A DNA stretch of 64,000 bases from Acrocarpospora macrocephala (GTDB lineage: Bacteria > Actinomycetota > Actinomycetes > Streptosporangiales > Streptosporangiaceae), in contig NZ_BLAE01000006.1 of the NCBI RefSeq assembly GCF_009687865.1, forward strand, positions 202,550 to 266,549, in the 5' to 3' direction. Positions 8,441 to 16,011 of the stretch are shown piece by piece. A model generated the notes under the pieces. It saw only the letters and a program-made list of their open reading frames with translations. It ran no database searches and was not told where the DNA came from. The translations under genes and the position numbers were made by a program. How positions within the stretch are numbered: the first letter of the stretch is position 1; each line of letters opens with the position of its first letter.

Positions 8441-8455
8441 GTCCCAAGACGTCCC
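8441..8455 (+). promoter_or_regulatory. Operator-like site GTCCC-AAG-ACGTCCC
   Basis: First of four copies of GTCCC-N3-ACGTCCC. It is followed by a promoter-like stretch (GGTGTAGGGGGACCATAGGG) that resembles the one after the copy at 15825. It lies 74-88 bp upstream of the small peptide gene at 8529. A further AAGACGTC occurs at 8511-8518, overlapping the leader just before the ribosome-binding site. Confidence 0.55.
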
Positions 8456-8528
8456 TAGTCGCGGTGTAGGGGGACCATAGGGCTGTACGAGGCTCAACGA
8501 CGTATCGCCAAAGACGTCGGGAGTCGAT

Positions 8529-8648
8529 ATGCACCCCCTATGCAGTAACCCTCCGATCGCGTGTGCGCACCTGGTCAGCACGGGACTGGTCGCCAACGCG
8601 GTGGCGGCGTCGGCTGTTGCCATAGCGATGGGAAACGAGGGTGCGTGA
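8529..8648 (+). CDS. 39-residue hydrophobic peptide, first gene of regulatory operon
   Basis: ATG 8529 has GGGAG at 8518-8522, and the frame ends at TGA 8646-8648. The next gene starts at ATG 8648 inside TGATG, so translation is coupled. The peptide begins MHPLCSNPPIACAHLV and has an Ala/Val-rich second half with two Cys. It is too short for routine gene finding. Its position directly after the operator-like site, and coupling to three further genes, make it a likely real product. Function unknown; it could be a sensory or leader peptide. Confidence 0.5.
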   Translation: MHPLCSNPPIACAHLVSTGLVANAVAASAVAIAMGNEGA

Positions 8649-8983
8649 TGGAGCTGCCTGCGGCGGTACCACGGATCCTGGGAACCCAGATGAGCTCGGC
8701 GGCGACTGAGCAAGGCTCGACCTTGGAGATGGCCCAGCAGCAGTACGTGCACTTGGTGCGGCTGGCGTGGGATCTGCACACGCTGGGGGTGAGTCCGGCT
8801 GTTGAGCTTGGGCCTGAGCGGGTGCCCGCGGTGCGGATCTCGCGGGCGCGTGGCCCGATACGGGTGATGGCGTGGTTGACGGATGGAGCATGGGTTTTCA
8901 CCTGGGGCCGCAGCCGGGATCAGCGTATCGAGGTGTTCGACACCAGGGCGGCGGCGCGGATCGCAAGGGTGGCAGAGGAATGA
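8648..8983 (+). CDS. Small conserved-type hypothetical protein
   Basis: 111 residues from ATG 8648, coupled to the peptide before it (TGATG) and to the gene after it (ATGA at 8980). The central part carries a compact alpha/beta pattern with VHLVRLAWDLHTLGVSPAVE, VPAVRISRARGPIRVM and a Trp-rich strand AWVFTWGRSRDQ. I cannot assign a domain. It resembles short proteins that accompany GntR/XRE regulators in actinomycete accessory regions (from memory, not checked). The operon order is peptide, this protein, frameshifted gene, double-GntR regulator. Confidence 0.7.
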   Translation: MELPAAVPRILGTQMSSAATEQGSTLEMAQQQYVHLVRLAWDLHTLGVSPAVELGPERVPAVRISRARGPIRVMAWLTDGAWVFTWGRSRDQRIEVFDTRAAARIARVAEE

Positions 8984-9473
8984 CCGAGCTGTTCCCCGAA
9001 TCCCCGCTCAGCGCCGAGTTGCCGCATCGGGAGCATGTCCGAAAGCTGGTCGATGACGTGTTGTGGGGCAGGCTGACGCGGCGGATCGTGCACGAGCATC
9101 CGGGTCTGTACCTGCCTTCGGCGGAAGGCGTCATGAATGAGGCGCTGGGTTTCTGTGGCTACTGGCCGGAGCGCCCGGCGGGGGCTATGTGCTCTCGCCC
9201 CGTGTTGGTGTCGGGTGGCACGTGTTCATCCTTCACACCCGTGAGTACGCGGCGTTCTGTGAGGGGTTGGCGGGGCGTTTCCTGCATCACGCGCCTCGGG
9301 ATCAAGACGACACCGGTTGCCCCACCAGCCCCGGCAGCGGTCAGGGAAGTGGAGGTGTGGTTCGTACCGTCGCGGCGATGCGGGCGTGGGGGTTGGCGGT
9401 GAATGAGGCGCTGTGGTTCGGGATGGGCACGGCGACCTGTTGTGCGGGATACGCGGAGGAAGAGCTGGCATGA
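8980..9473 (+). pseudogene. Frameshifted hypothetical gene of the regulatory operon
   Basis: Starts at ATG 8980 (ATGA overlap with the gene before) with MTELFPESPLSAELPHRE. The frame is coherent to about GYWPERPAG, then the coding pattern jumps one frame in a G-run at 9180-9184. The continuation GYVLSPRVGVGWHVFILHTR, then CEGLAGRFLHHAP, is the sensible one and ends at TGA 9471-9473, again overlapping the next start in ATGA. Both ends fit the operon, so one base has been lost or gained in the G-run, either in the organism or as a sequencing error. The product without the shift would be about 165 residues. Family unknown to me. Confidence 0.7.
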
Positions 9474-10102
9474 ACAACGAGCAGTGGCGGCGAGCAAAGC
9501 CGGATGAGCTGAACCGGGAAGGCCCGGAACCGCTGTATCTCCAGGTGGCCGACATCCTGACGGACCGGATCAAGCGAGGGAAGCTGAGGATCGGGGACCA
9601 GGTTCCCGGCGAGACGGAACTGCTGCGGACCTATCGGATTTCGCGGGGTACGGCGCGGCAGGTGCATCGAGAGTTGCGCACGCGCGGCCTGGCGTACACG
9701 GTGCCGGCGATGGGAACCTTCGTCGGACGGCGGGACGTCACGCCCTCGCCGTATTCGATGCCCGCGTATGCGCTGATCGCCCGGGACCTGGCCACGCAGA
9801 TCCGGGCGGGCGTCTACCCGCCGGACAAGCCGATCCCCACCCGTGGCGCGCTGAGCAAGCAGTATGAGGTCTCTGTGCATACGGTCCGGCACGCGATGAA
9901 GATATTGCAGGAAGCGGGTTGGGTGTTCTACCGCCAATCGCGCGGGACCTTCGTGGCGTCACCGGACCAGTGGCCCGATCCGGGAGTGTGGCGCAAGAGG
10001 ATCGCGGTCGCGTGCGGTGCGGACCTCGTTGAGGACACACCCTTACCCCGGAAAGAGCCACCGGGTTTGGCTCCCCAAAGATCGGAAAAGAGCCTCGGAT
10101 GA
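9470..10102 (+). CDS. Double winged-helix GntR-type regulator
   Basis: 210 residues from ATG 9470. Two GntR-like DNA-binding units are in tandem: the first (about residues 18-85) reads PLYLQVADILTDRIKRGKL, GETELLRTYRISRGTARQVH and GTFVGRRD; the second (about 95-165) reads YALIARDLATQIRAGVYPP, LSKQYEVSVHTVRHAMKI and GTFVASPDQW. There is no C-terminal effector domain of the usual UTRA or FCD type, only about 45 residues of tail. It is the last gene of the coupled operon that begins at 8529. A second double-GntR protein at 15982/16012 has the same architecture and the same operator motif upstream, so they are probably paralogues in one regulon (inference). Confidence 0.85.
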   Translation: MNNEQWRRAKPDELNREGPEPLYLQVADILTDRIKRGKLRIGDQVPGETELLRTYRISRGTARQVHRELRTRGLAYTVPAMGTFVGRRDVTPSPYSMPAYALIARDLATQIRAGVYPPDKPIPTRGALSKQYEVSVHTVRHAMKILQEAGWVFYRQSRGTFVASPDQWPDPGVWRKRIAVACGADLVEDTPLPRKEPPGLAPQRSEKSLG

Positions 10103-10136
10103 TCTCCGAAACCCCTAGGGCCAGGAAGGATCTGGT

Positions 10137-10179
10137 CGGGACGACAGGATTTGAAACCCGCGACCTCTTGACCCCCAGG
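10137..10179 (-). repeat. Fossil attachment site: tRNA-Pro(GGG) 3' half
   Basis: Read on the minus strand, the 43 bases match the actinomycete tRNA-Pro(GGG) gene as I remember it, from the GGG anticodon to the discriminator (CTGGGGGTCA, then AGAGGTCGCGGGTT, then AATCCTGTCGTCCCG). One extra T sits in the T-loop. The 5' half of the tRNA is absent. Together with phased repeats at 10274 this looks like the distal end of an element that once used tRNA-Pro. Confidence 0.65.
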
Positions 10180-10273
10180 GCGTGGGGTAGGCGATTTTGC
10201 AGCTCAGCGGCCGTCAGGTGGCCATGAACGACGTCTAGTGACGTGCGGGTTGCTCGGCTGTGTGCAGGACGTG

Positions 10274-10292
10274 TGGTCCCCAAGTGGTCCCC
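10274..10292 (+). other. Phased direct repeats TGGTCCCC beside the fossil tRNA-Pro att
   Basis: TGGTCCCC occurs at 10274-10281 and 10285-10292, exactly 11 bp apart, 95 bp inside the tRNA-Pro remnant. The geometry is the same as the ATCCCG arm pairs at the tRNA-Ser att sites but the sequence differs, as expected for arm sites of a different integrase. Confidence 0.45.
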
Positions 10293-10305
10293 GCCTTCGG
10301 CTGTC

Positions 10306-10335
10306 GTTGAGGTGCATTGAGTTGAGGTGCATTGA
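10306..10335 (+). repeat. Exact 15-bp tandem duplication
   Basis: GTTGAGGTGCATTGA is repeated twice head to tail in the non-coding region between the fossil att and the SRA-nuclease gene. Confidence 0.8.
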
Positions 10336-10481
10336 GCAGTCTTCGTTGCAGGCCGATCCCCTTCGCGATGCGCAGCACTGGCACGCCTGCACCCCTGGGC
10401 CTTCCAGTCAGGAGGTGAATCGGATGCCGAAAATCGACATCCGATTCCTATGTCCAGATTTGACCAGGAATATGGGTCGAC

Positions 10482-10498
10482 ACTACGATCCGCGTAGT
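10482..10498. promoter_or_regulatory. Palindromic operator candidate ACTACG-N5-CGTAGT
   Basis: Inverted repeat 24 bp before the SRA-nuclease start. The half-site ACTACG(C) recurs three times before the DGQHR gene (11609, 11630 and inverted at 11665), which suggests one regulator for both genes. Confidence 0.5.
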
Positions 10499-10522
10499 TG
10501 ATCACGACCTAGCGAGGCAAGC

Positions 10523-11479
10523 ATGACCGCGGCCCTTCCCCAGGCATCCCCCTCGTGGACCCTCGTCCCCGGTGGCACCATCGAACGTAAGAAGCTTCAC
10601 GAGCACTTCGGCGGGCGTACCCAGGGCGGCATCGGCCCGTCCAGCCGAACGCCGAACGTCTTCATCTTCACTGACCCCATCGCGGGCGAGAAGCACGGCT
10701 ACTTCGACGGTTGGATGCCCGATGGGCTGTTCCACTACAGCGGCGAAGGACAGTACGGCGACCAGCGAATGATCTCCGGCAACGCGAGCATCCTCAACCA
10801 CCAGAAGGAAGGCAGGGCTCTGCATGTCTTCCAGGGCGCTCGCGGAACGATCACCTACCTCGGCAGGTTCGAGGTGTACAACAAGGACCCGTGGTACGAG
10901 GCGGACGCCCCCGAGAGCGGAGGTGGGCCGCTGCGCCGTGTCATCGTCTTCCGCCTGAAGCCGCTCGACACCGACCCCCAACCGCCGCAGACCAAGCTTG
11001 CTCGCCTGCTCGCCGCTGCCGACAAGCCTGAAGCTGAGGATCAGGTGCAGGATCTTCCGTTGGAGCAGCAGCTCACCGAGCGCAGTTTCGTCAACCCCGC
11101 GCAGGAGCCGTACGAAGCGGAACGGAAGGAGGCCAGCTTGGTACAGGCCCTGGCTGACTACCTGCGCGGCAAGGGACACACAGTGGGCCGGCACCAGATG
11201 CTTCCCAAAGGCGAAACGCGACCACTCTTCACCGACCTGTACGACAAGGACCTGACGCTTCTGGTGGAGGCGAAGGGCAGCGTCACCCGGGAAAACGTCC
11301 GCATGGCAATCGGTCAGCTCGCCGACTACGGCCGATTCCTCACGGAAGCCATCCGAGCCATCCTGCTTCCGACCGAGCCCCGCACCGACCTGCTCTCGCT
11401 CGCCCACGGCCAGGACATCGTCGTCATCTGGCCGGTCAAGGGCGGCTACGCGACCAGCAAGGCCGACTTCACCCTGTAG
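10523..11479 (+). CDS. SRA-like domain plus PD-(D/E)XK nuclease: modification-dependent restriction enzyme candidate
   Basis: 318 residues from ATG 10523. Residues about 25-155 carry a signature I associate with ScoMcrA-type SRA-like domains: GGRTQGGIGPSS, HGYFDGWMPDGLFHYSGEGQ, YGDQRMISGN, then a strand ending in RRVIVFRLKPLD. After a linker, residues about 195-300 form a restriction-endonuclease-like domain with a helix RKEASLVQALADYLRGKGH and a catalytic-type motif D-x(8)-E-A-K in YDKDLTLLVEAKGS. Proteins of this layout are thought to recognise modified DNA and cut it (type IV restriction); what modification is read is not visible. A palindromic operator candidate lies upstream and is shared with the DGQHR gene that follows. 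Confidence 0.75.
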   Translation: MTAALPQASPSWTLVPGGTIERKKLHEHFGGRTQGGIGPSSRTPNVFIFTDPIAGEKHGYFDGWMPDGLFHYSGEGQYGDQRMISGNASILNHQKEGRALHVFQGARGTITYLGRFEVYNKDPWYEADAPESGGGPLRRVIVFRLKPLDTDPQPPQTKLARLLAAADKPEAEDQVQDLPLEQQLTERSFVNPAQEPYEAERKEASLVQALADYLRGKGHTVGRHQMLPKGETRPLFTDLYDKDLTLLVEAKGSVTRENVRMAIGQLADYGRFLTEAIRAILLPTEPRTDLLSLAHGQDIVVIWPVKGGYATSKADFTL

Positions 11480-11608
11480 GCCAGTGCGCGGGAAGCCGCC
11501 AGCCGACGCTGGCGGCTGGGGGCGCCTAGTGAGGGACATCAGCTCGGCCGTCTTCTCCGCCAGCAGGCGTTAACGAGCCATTCCTGCACGTCATCACACC
11601 AATGAAGT

Positions 11609-11675
11609 ACTACGCGAGAAGTATTCATGACTACGCAGGATTTGAGCCGTTTGCCAGATGCCATTCCTGCGTAGT
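11609..11675. promoter_or_regulatory. Cluster of ACTACGC half-sites upstream of the DGQHR gene
   Basis: ACTACGC at 11609, ACTACGCAGGA at 11630 (21 bp downstream, two helical turns) and the exact inverse TCCTGCGTAGT at 11665-11675. The gene start is at 11746, so the cluster covers the likely promoter. The same half-site pair is found at 10482-10498. Confidence 0.5.
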
Positions 11676-11745
11676 ACAGTCCATTTCGGCACCTGACGCC
11701 CTCCCGATTCCCCCGAATCTGCGTCAGGGCACGCATGGAGGCGTT

Positions 11746-12966
11746 ATGCCCAAGATCCACATTCCCGTGATCGCTTACGAGCAGGGTGGCCGGCAGATGC
11801 TGGTTACTGCTATGAGCCCGGTCGATCTAGTCCGGATGGTCTCCAAGCCGGAAGCATGGGACCCGGTAAAGACCACCACCCATGGCAACCGTCCCCGGGA
11901 TCCCGCTCACCTTCAGGGAATCGTCAAGTACCTGGTGGAGGAAGAGCACTTCGTCCTCGGGGCGGCGGTGCTCTACTTGACCACCAAGGAGGCCACGTTC
12001 ACCCCGGCAGAGCTCCCCGGCGTCACGACCGAGAGCGACGCCGCTAAAATCGGCACGCTAGCCGTGGACATCGGCGCCAAGTTCGACATCGGCGACGGTC
12101 AGCACCGCATCGGCGCCCACGAACACATCGTGAGTACGCGCGACGATGACGACCCTGTACTGGAGCGTCTAGCAAAATCAGGGCAGCCGATGATCATCGT
12201 CATCGACGACAACCCCAAGCGACGCGCCCAGGACTTCACCGACCTGCAGCGCAATGTCAAGACACCTACCGCATCCCTCGCCCAGTCGATGGACCGCCGA
12301 CAGCCGATCAATCGCGAGTTGAGCGAGATGTTCGACGTGGTACCCCTGTTCAACGACCGCGTCGAATATTTCAAGGACAACCCGGGGAAACTGTCGGCGA
12401 AGCTGTTCTCCTTCAAGACGGTCCGCTACGTCTCCGGGCTACTGCTGGTCGGCAACGGCTACCGCAGTCCGGCGACCATGGACAAGGCAGTCAACGCCAA
12501 GTTCGAGGGCACCGTCGTCAGCGACGCCGACGCGGCGCGTGCGAAACTGACCGAGTTCTGGACTTCGCTCGGCGAACTAGTCCGATTCGCAGATGTCGTT
12601 GACGGTGAGATAAAGACCCCTGAACTGCGGGAGGCCACCTATCTGACCTCTGCTGGCGTCCTGTACGCCATCGCCCTCGCGGTCTACCAGGCGCACTTCC
12701 TACTGAAGATCCCGGTAAAGGACGCCGTGAGAGCGCTGGATTCAGTGAACTTCGACCGCACCGCAAAGACCTCCGGCATCACGACCGAGGACACCATCTT
12801 CGCCGGCAACCTCATCGATCCGGAAACCGGCAAGCTCCAGGCTGGCCGCACAGCTTGGGAGACCGCCGCCGCTGTCCTGCTGAACGTCATAGGCTACGAT
12901 CCGGACATCCAGAAGATTCTGGAGAGCAACGGGCAGGACCACCTGCTGGCCTCTCTATCTAAGTAG
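11746..12966 (+). CDS. DGQHR-domain protein (DndB/DpdB-like)
   Basis: 406 residues from ATG 11746, with GGAG at 11737-11740; a longer frame from 11602 would run through the operator cluster and is rejected. The family motif is DIGDGQHRIGAHE near residue 118, preceded by YLTTKEATFTPAE and followed by IIVIDDNPKRRAQDFTDLQR, where ParB-like nucleotide-binding proteins of this group have a conserved D/R stretch. The C-terminal half is helical. Known relatives include DndB, which binds DNA and represses phosphorothioation genes, and DpdB of the deazaguanine system; no dndCDE or dpd genes are in this window. Next to an SRA-nuclease with a shared operator motif, it may sense DNA modification or control the nuclease (inference). 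Confidence 0.8.
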   Translation: MPKIHIPVIAYEQGGRQMLVTAMSPVDLVRMVSKPEAWDPVKTTTHGNRPRDPAHLQGIVKYLVEEEHFVLGAAVLYLTTKEATFTPAELPGVTTESDAAKIGTLAVDIGAKFDIGDGQHRIGAHEHIVSTRDDDDPVLERLAKSGQPMIIVIDDNPKRRAQDFTDLQRNVKTPTASLAQSMDRRQPINRELSEMFDVVPLFNDRVEYFKDNPGKLSAKLFSFKTVRYVSGLLLVGNGYRSPATMDKAVNAKFEGTVVSDADAARAKLTEFWTSLGELVRFADVVDGEIKTPELREATYLTSAGVLYAIALAVYQAHFLLKIPVKDAVRALDSVNFDRTAKTSGITTEDTIFAGNLIDPETGKLQAGRTAWETAAAVLLNVIGYDPDIQKILESNGQDHLLASLSK

Positions 12967-13000
12967 GCCATGAACCGGCTCCATCGGCGAAGCTCTAGGT

Positions 13001-13049
13001 GATGAGCGCGGAGAAAGTGACGTCAAAAGCCACCTACTCCGCGCTTATC
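13001..13049. terminator. Inverted repeat after the DGQHR gene
   Basis: GATGAGCGCGGAG at 13001-13013 and its near-complement CTCCGCGCTTATC at 13037-13049 (12 of 13 pairs) can fold with a 23-nt loop about 35 bp after the stop. It could be a factor-dependent terminator or a transcript-protecting hairpin. There is no T-run. Confidence 0.35.
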
Positions 13050-13231
13050 GTCATTCCGTGCGAACGTCGGCACTAGCTTGCCCTAATTCTCTCCGTATGA
13101 TGTGACAGGCACAACGCAGGGACGCCCGTTTCATCCGTATTGTCTTATTAGCCGCATATTGTACTATTTATCCGACTGTGTACTTAAGCCAAGCGCGCAG
13201 TCTTCGCCACTACTCCTATTCGGAGGATTCG

Positions 13232-14110
13232 ATGAGCGCCATCGATAGGGCGTCTGTGCCCCCCAGCCCTTTCGCTAAGCACCGTGGGATCTTGCCTCTC
13301 GGGCGCCATGAGATCGAGTGCTATGTCCTCGACAACGGTGAGCGGGTACTCGCCCTGCGCGAGGTGGTACGTGCACTCACAGATACTGATAGCGGCAATC
13401 TCGATAATTATATTGGCGCCCAAAGCCTGCAGCCTTACCTGAACAGCAAAGAAATTCTCGAATCTGCGATCGAATATCACATTCCTGGAACCCAATTCAC
13501 GGGCAAGGGAATCCGGGCGGAGTCGTTTCTTGAAATTTGCCATGCATATGTAAGTGCGCTAGCAGATAACGGCTTGAGTACCGAACGCCAGAACCAGGTC
13601 GCGACTCGGGCAAGCATCCTCCTTTCAGCGTGCGCAAAGGTCGGCCTTATCGCTCTGATCGACGAAGCGACTGGCTACCAGTATGAGCGCGCAGAAGATG
13701 CACTACAACTCAAACTTCGCGCTTACATTTCCGAAGAACTTAGAGAATGGGAAAAGACCTTTCCTGATCAGCTCTGGGAAGAATTTGGCCGCCTGACACG
13801 ATGGCAAGGACCCTTGCACTCTCGCCCTAAGTGGTGGGGAAAGCTTGTGATGGAATTGATCTACGAGGCTCTCGATCCGGATGTAGCCAAAGCGCTTAGG
13901 GATACAAAACCAGATCCACGACACGGACAGAACTATCATCAGTGGCTAACCGAGCACAAAGGACTCAAAGAGCTTGTAACACATATTAATCAAGTGATTG
14001 GCATCGCCAAGACGTGTGAAACCATTACAGAGCTAAAGGAAAAAGTAGCTCTCTACTACGGCCGGCACCCAGTCCAGCTTACGCTCATAGCGCCCCCCTC
14101 ACCGAAGTAA
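13232..14110 (+). CDS. P63C-domain protein
   Basis: 292 residues from ATG 13232, which has GGAGG at 13220-13224; an earlier in-frame start at 13178 lacks one. The C-terminal part has the P63C-type pattern: ELREWEKTFPDQLWEEFGR, then LHSRPKWWGKLVMELIYEAL and HQWLTEHKGLKELVTHIN. The N-terminal half (ILPLGRHEIECYVLDNGERV) resembles a phage-antirepressor-like module. Function of P63C proteins is unknown; they are found in phages and integrative elements. Codon use is more AT-rich than the core genes of the element. It follows the nuclease/DGQHR pair in the same direction but has its own AT-rich promoter region and no ACTACGC sites. Confidence 0.75.
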   Translation: MSAIDRASVPPSPFAKHRGILPLGRHEIECYVLDNGERVLALREVVRALTDTDSGNLDNYIGAQSLQPYLNSKEILESAIEYHIPGTQFTGKGIRAESFLEICHAYVSALADNGLSTERQNQVATRASILLSACAKVGLIALIDEATGYQYERAEDALQLKLRAYISEELREWEKTFPDQLWEEFGRLTRWQGPLHSRPKWWGKLVMELIYEALDPDVAKALRDTKPDPRHGQNYHQWLTEHKGLKELVTHINQVIGIAKTCETITELKEKVALYYGRHPVQLTLIAPPSPK

Positions 14111-15050
14111 GTCTTCAATCGGCGGCTATTGCGGTACGCAGCCTGATCTCTCCGTACGCCATCGTCCAACTCACGGGGCAAGCTCGGGTAGTCCCACACA
14201 TCTTTCCCTTTGCACTGATCTTCCCGTCCGCTATCGACCCGCCCCGGAGGGGCAGTAGGCCGGTGACGGAGGGTCAAGCTCGGCTTCGCGTGTACATGTT
14301 CCCGGTGGCATTCCTCGCGCGCTGGTTGCCCTGCCGGCACAGCCGGGCTTGAGCTGGAGTCGCTGGTCTGCTGGGCTTGCCCGGGTTGATGGCGGGCGGG
14401 ACGATCAGGGTCCTCAGCCATTCACGGGTCTTAGCTTCTTGATCTGCGAGCTTCCCAGATGCAGGAGTGCCCCGGGGTTTGGGGCAGCGCCCCAAGGTCT
14501 TCCCTCCATTCAACCTTCTCGCTCATCCCTCCTCCTTCTCCGGCTTTCTCTCTTTCGCCAGTGTCGTCCTACTGGTCTCCGGGAATCTTCTCGGCTCATA
14601 CCCTCTTCCCCGCCATGACCCGTTCACCGTGCTGGGGAGAGAACCCCATCGGCACAATCAACTGCCGCCATCTATGTCCCACGCCGCTTGTCGGCGTGGT
14701 GCGCGCCGCTGCCGGCGGACCGGCCCGAAGAGGCCGCAGCCGCCGGCGGGCGAGCGCGCGGACCAACACATGAAACTCATCGTCGTGTGCCCTCATTCGT
14801 GCGGACTGTGATGGCATCTGGGCAGCGCTTTGCACCACTCAAGACCTCGAACTCAACCCAGAAGTGCCCGGGAAGCAGCCTGAAGGAATAGCTTGCCGCC
14901 CGAACCTTTCCCCGACACGTCCGCTCCCCGCGGGGCCGCCTTCTCTGCTGGATCGCCCAGCTGCGCCCCTCTCCCCAACGGGCGTTCCTCTTCCCCCACC
15001 CCCGCCTTCCGCGATAGCGGCTTGAATAAGTAGAGATAAGTTTCTTTCGA
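14111..15050. other. 940-bp gene-free stretch with hairpins at cargo junction
   Basis: No frame in either strand shows a domain or a ribosome-binding site. A perfect stem CCACGCCG/CGGCGTGG with a 5-nt loop is at 14679-14699, and further GC-rich inverted repeats follow to about 14760. 14510-14610 is strongly pyrimidine-rich on the plus strand. This is the joint between the defence-like cassette and the next regulator cluster and may be decayed coding DNA, an untranslated RNA or replication-related structure; I cannot tell which. Confidence 0.4.
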
Positions 15051-15776
15051 TCATGTGCCGGGGTCTGCCGTCTCCCAGGTCCGTTCGAAGCTGGTCAGGT
15101 ACACGGGGAAGCTGCCCTGGTCTCCGTTGGCACGTAGGTGAACCACGGGGGCGTCGGCCGCTGGTGTCCCGTAGACGTGTGCGTTGATGAGTAGCTCATC
15201 GTCGGCTCGGTAGATCGAGTTGTAAAGCACCGTGCGATGGAACCGGAACTCGGCGCCGGGGAGTCCTCGGAGCGGCTGGAAGAGGGTGACCGCGTTGCGG
15301 ATCTTGGCTGAGATGGTACTGCCGCCGATACGTTCGTCGGCTCCTCGGGTGGCGACTTCTTGGCTATCGGGGTCTCCGAGGAGGACGCGCACTCTTACGC
15401 CGTTGCAGGCTCGGTCGGCGATGGTACGGAGCAAGCCGGCGTCTTCGGCGAGGAAGAGGCTGCTGTAGGCGAGGATGCCAATTTCCTCGGTGGCACCCTC
15501 GAAGAGGGCTTGCCAAGTTGCGTGCGGGACGGCCCAGCGGTGGGGGTAGACGGCAAGGATCTCGTTGGAGACGTGTTGGCGGCGCGGTACGGTTTCCGGC
15601 CAGATTTCGCTTTCGTCGATCTGGAGGAGGTCGGCGATGGCCCAGCGGTGTCGTGGGTAGGGGATGCGGCCCTTGAGCCAGCGGTCGACGGTCTTGGGGT
15701 CCACGGCCAGTGCGGACGCTACGTCGACGGGGCGTAGGCGGGCTTTGATCAGGGCGTATCGCAGGTTGTCGCTCAC
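15051..15776 (-). CDS. XRE-type regulator with PLD-like sensor domain (DUF5919 type), copy 1
   Basis: 241 residues from GTG 15776, which has GAGAGG five bases upstream; a GTG at 15782 would have no spacing. Residues 1-60 are an XRE helix-turn-helix (DVASALAVDPKTVDRWLKGR). The rest is a phospholipase-D-like fold seen in DUF5919-type proteins: IGILAYSSLFLAEDAG, VRVRVLLGDPDSQEVATRG and FRFHRTVLYNSIYRADDELL. The His that starts an HxKxxxxD motif is present, but Lys and Asp are not in place, so it is probably a ligand-binding rather than catalytic domain (inference). A close paralogue is at 17576. It is divergent from the double-GntR gene, and the operator-like site at 15825 lies between them. Confidence 0.8.
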   Translation of the reverse strand: MSDNLRYALIKARLRPVDVASALAVDPKTVDRWLKGRIPYPRHRWAIADLLQIDESEIWPETVPRRQHVSNEILAVYPHRWAVPHATWQALFEGATEEIGILAYSSLFLAEDAGLLRTIADRACNGVRVRVLLGDPDSQEVATRGADERIGGSTISAKIRNAVTLFQPLRGLPGAEFRFHRTVLYNSIYRADDELLINAHVYGTPAADAPVVHLRANGDQGSFPVYLTSFERTWETADPGT

Positions 15777-15824
15777 GGGCACCTCTCGTGGGCGTGGGCT
15801 CTGCCTGCGACGCTAACATAAGAA

Positions 15825-15839
15825 GTCCCTAGACGTCCC
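15825..15839 (+). promoter_or_regulatory. Operator-like site GTCCC-TAG-ACGTCCC
   Basis: Second copy of the motif, in the divergent region between the XRE gene (start 15776) and the double-GntR gene. The sequence after it (TCGTGTGGGGTGGATAGGTCC, shortened here to its promoter-like core GTGGATAGGTC) parallels that after the 8441 site, so it probably serves the rightward GntR gene. Confidence 0.55.
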
Positions 15840-16011
15840 TCGTGTGGGGTGGATAGGTCCTTCTTCCCGCTAGAGGCTCGACCAGCATGAAACATCACAC
15901 GCTCGCCTCATCGATCAATCGAATCCACGCCCGGCCGATCAGGCTAGGCGTAGATCGTCTTGGCGAGTCGGGACACCTACGTTGACCAACCGCAACGTCC
16001 TGGACGGGTCG

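Noticed and set aside
14274..14838. Small minus-strand frames in the gene-free stretch
   Set aside because: No ribosome-binding sites, no recognisable fold, composition like random GC-rich DNA.
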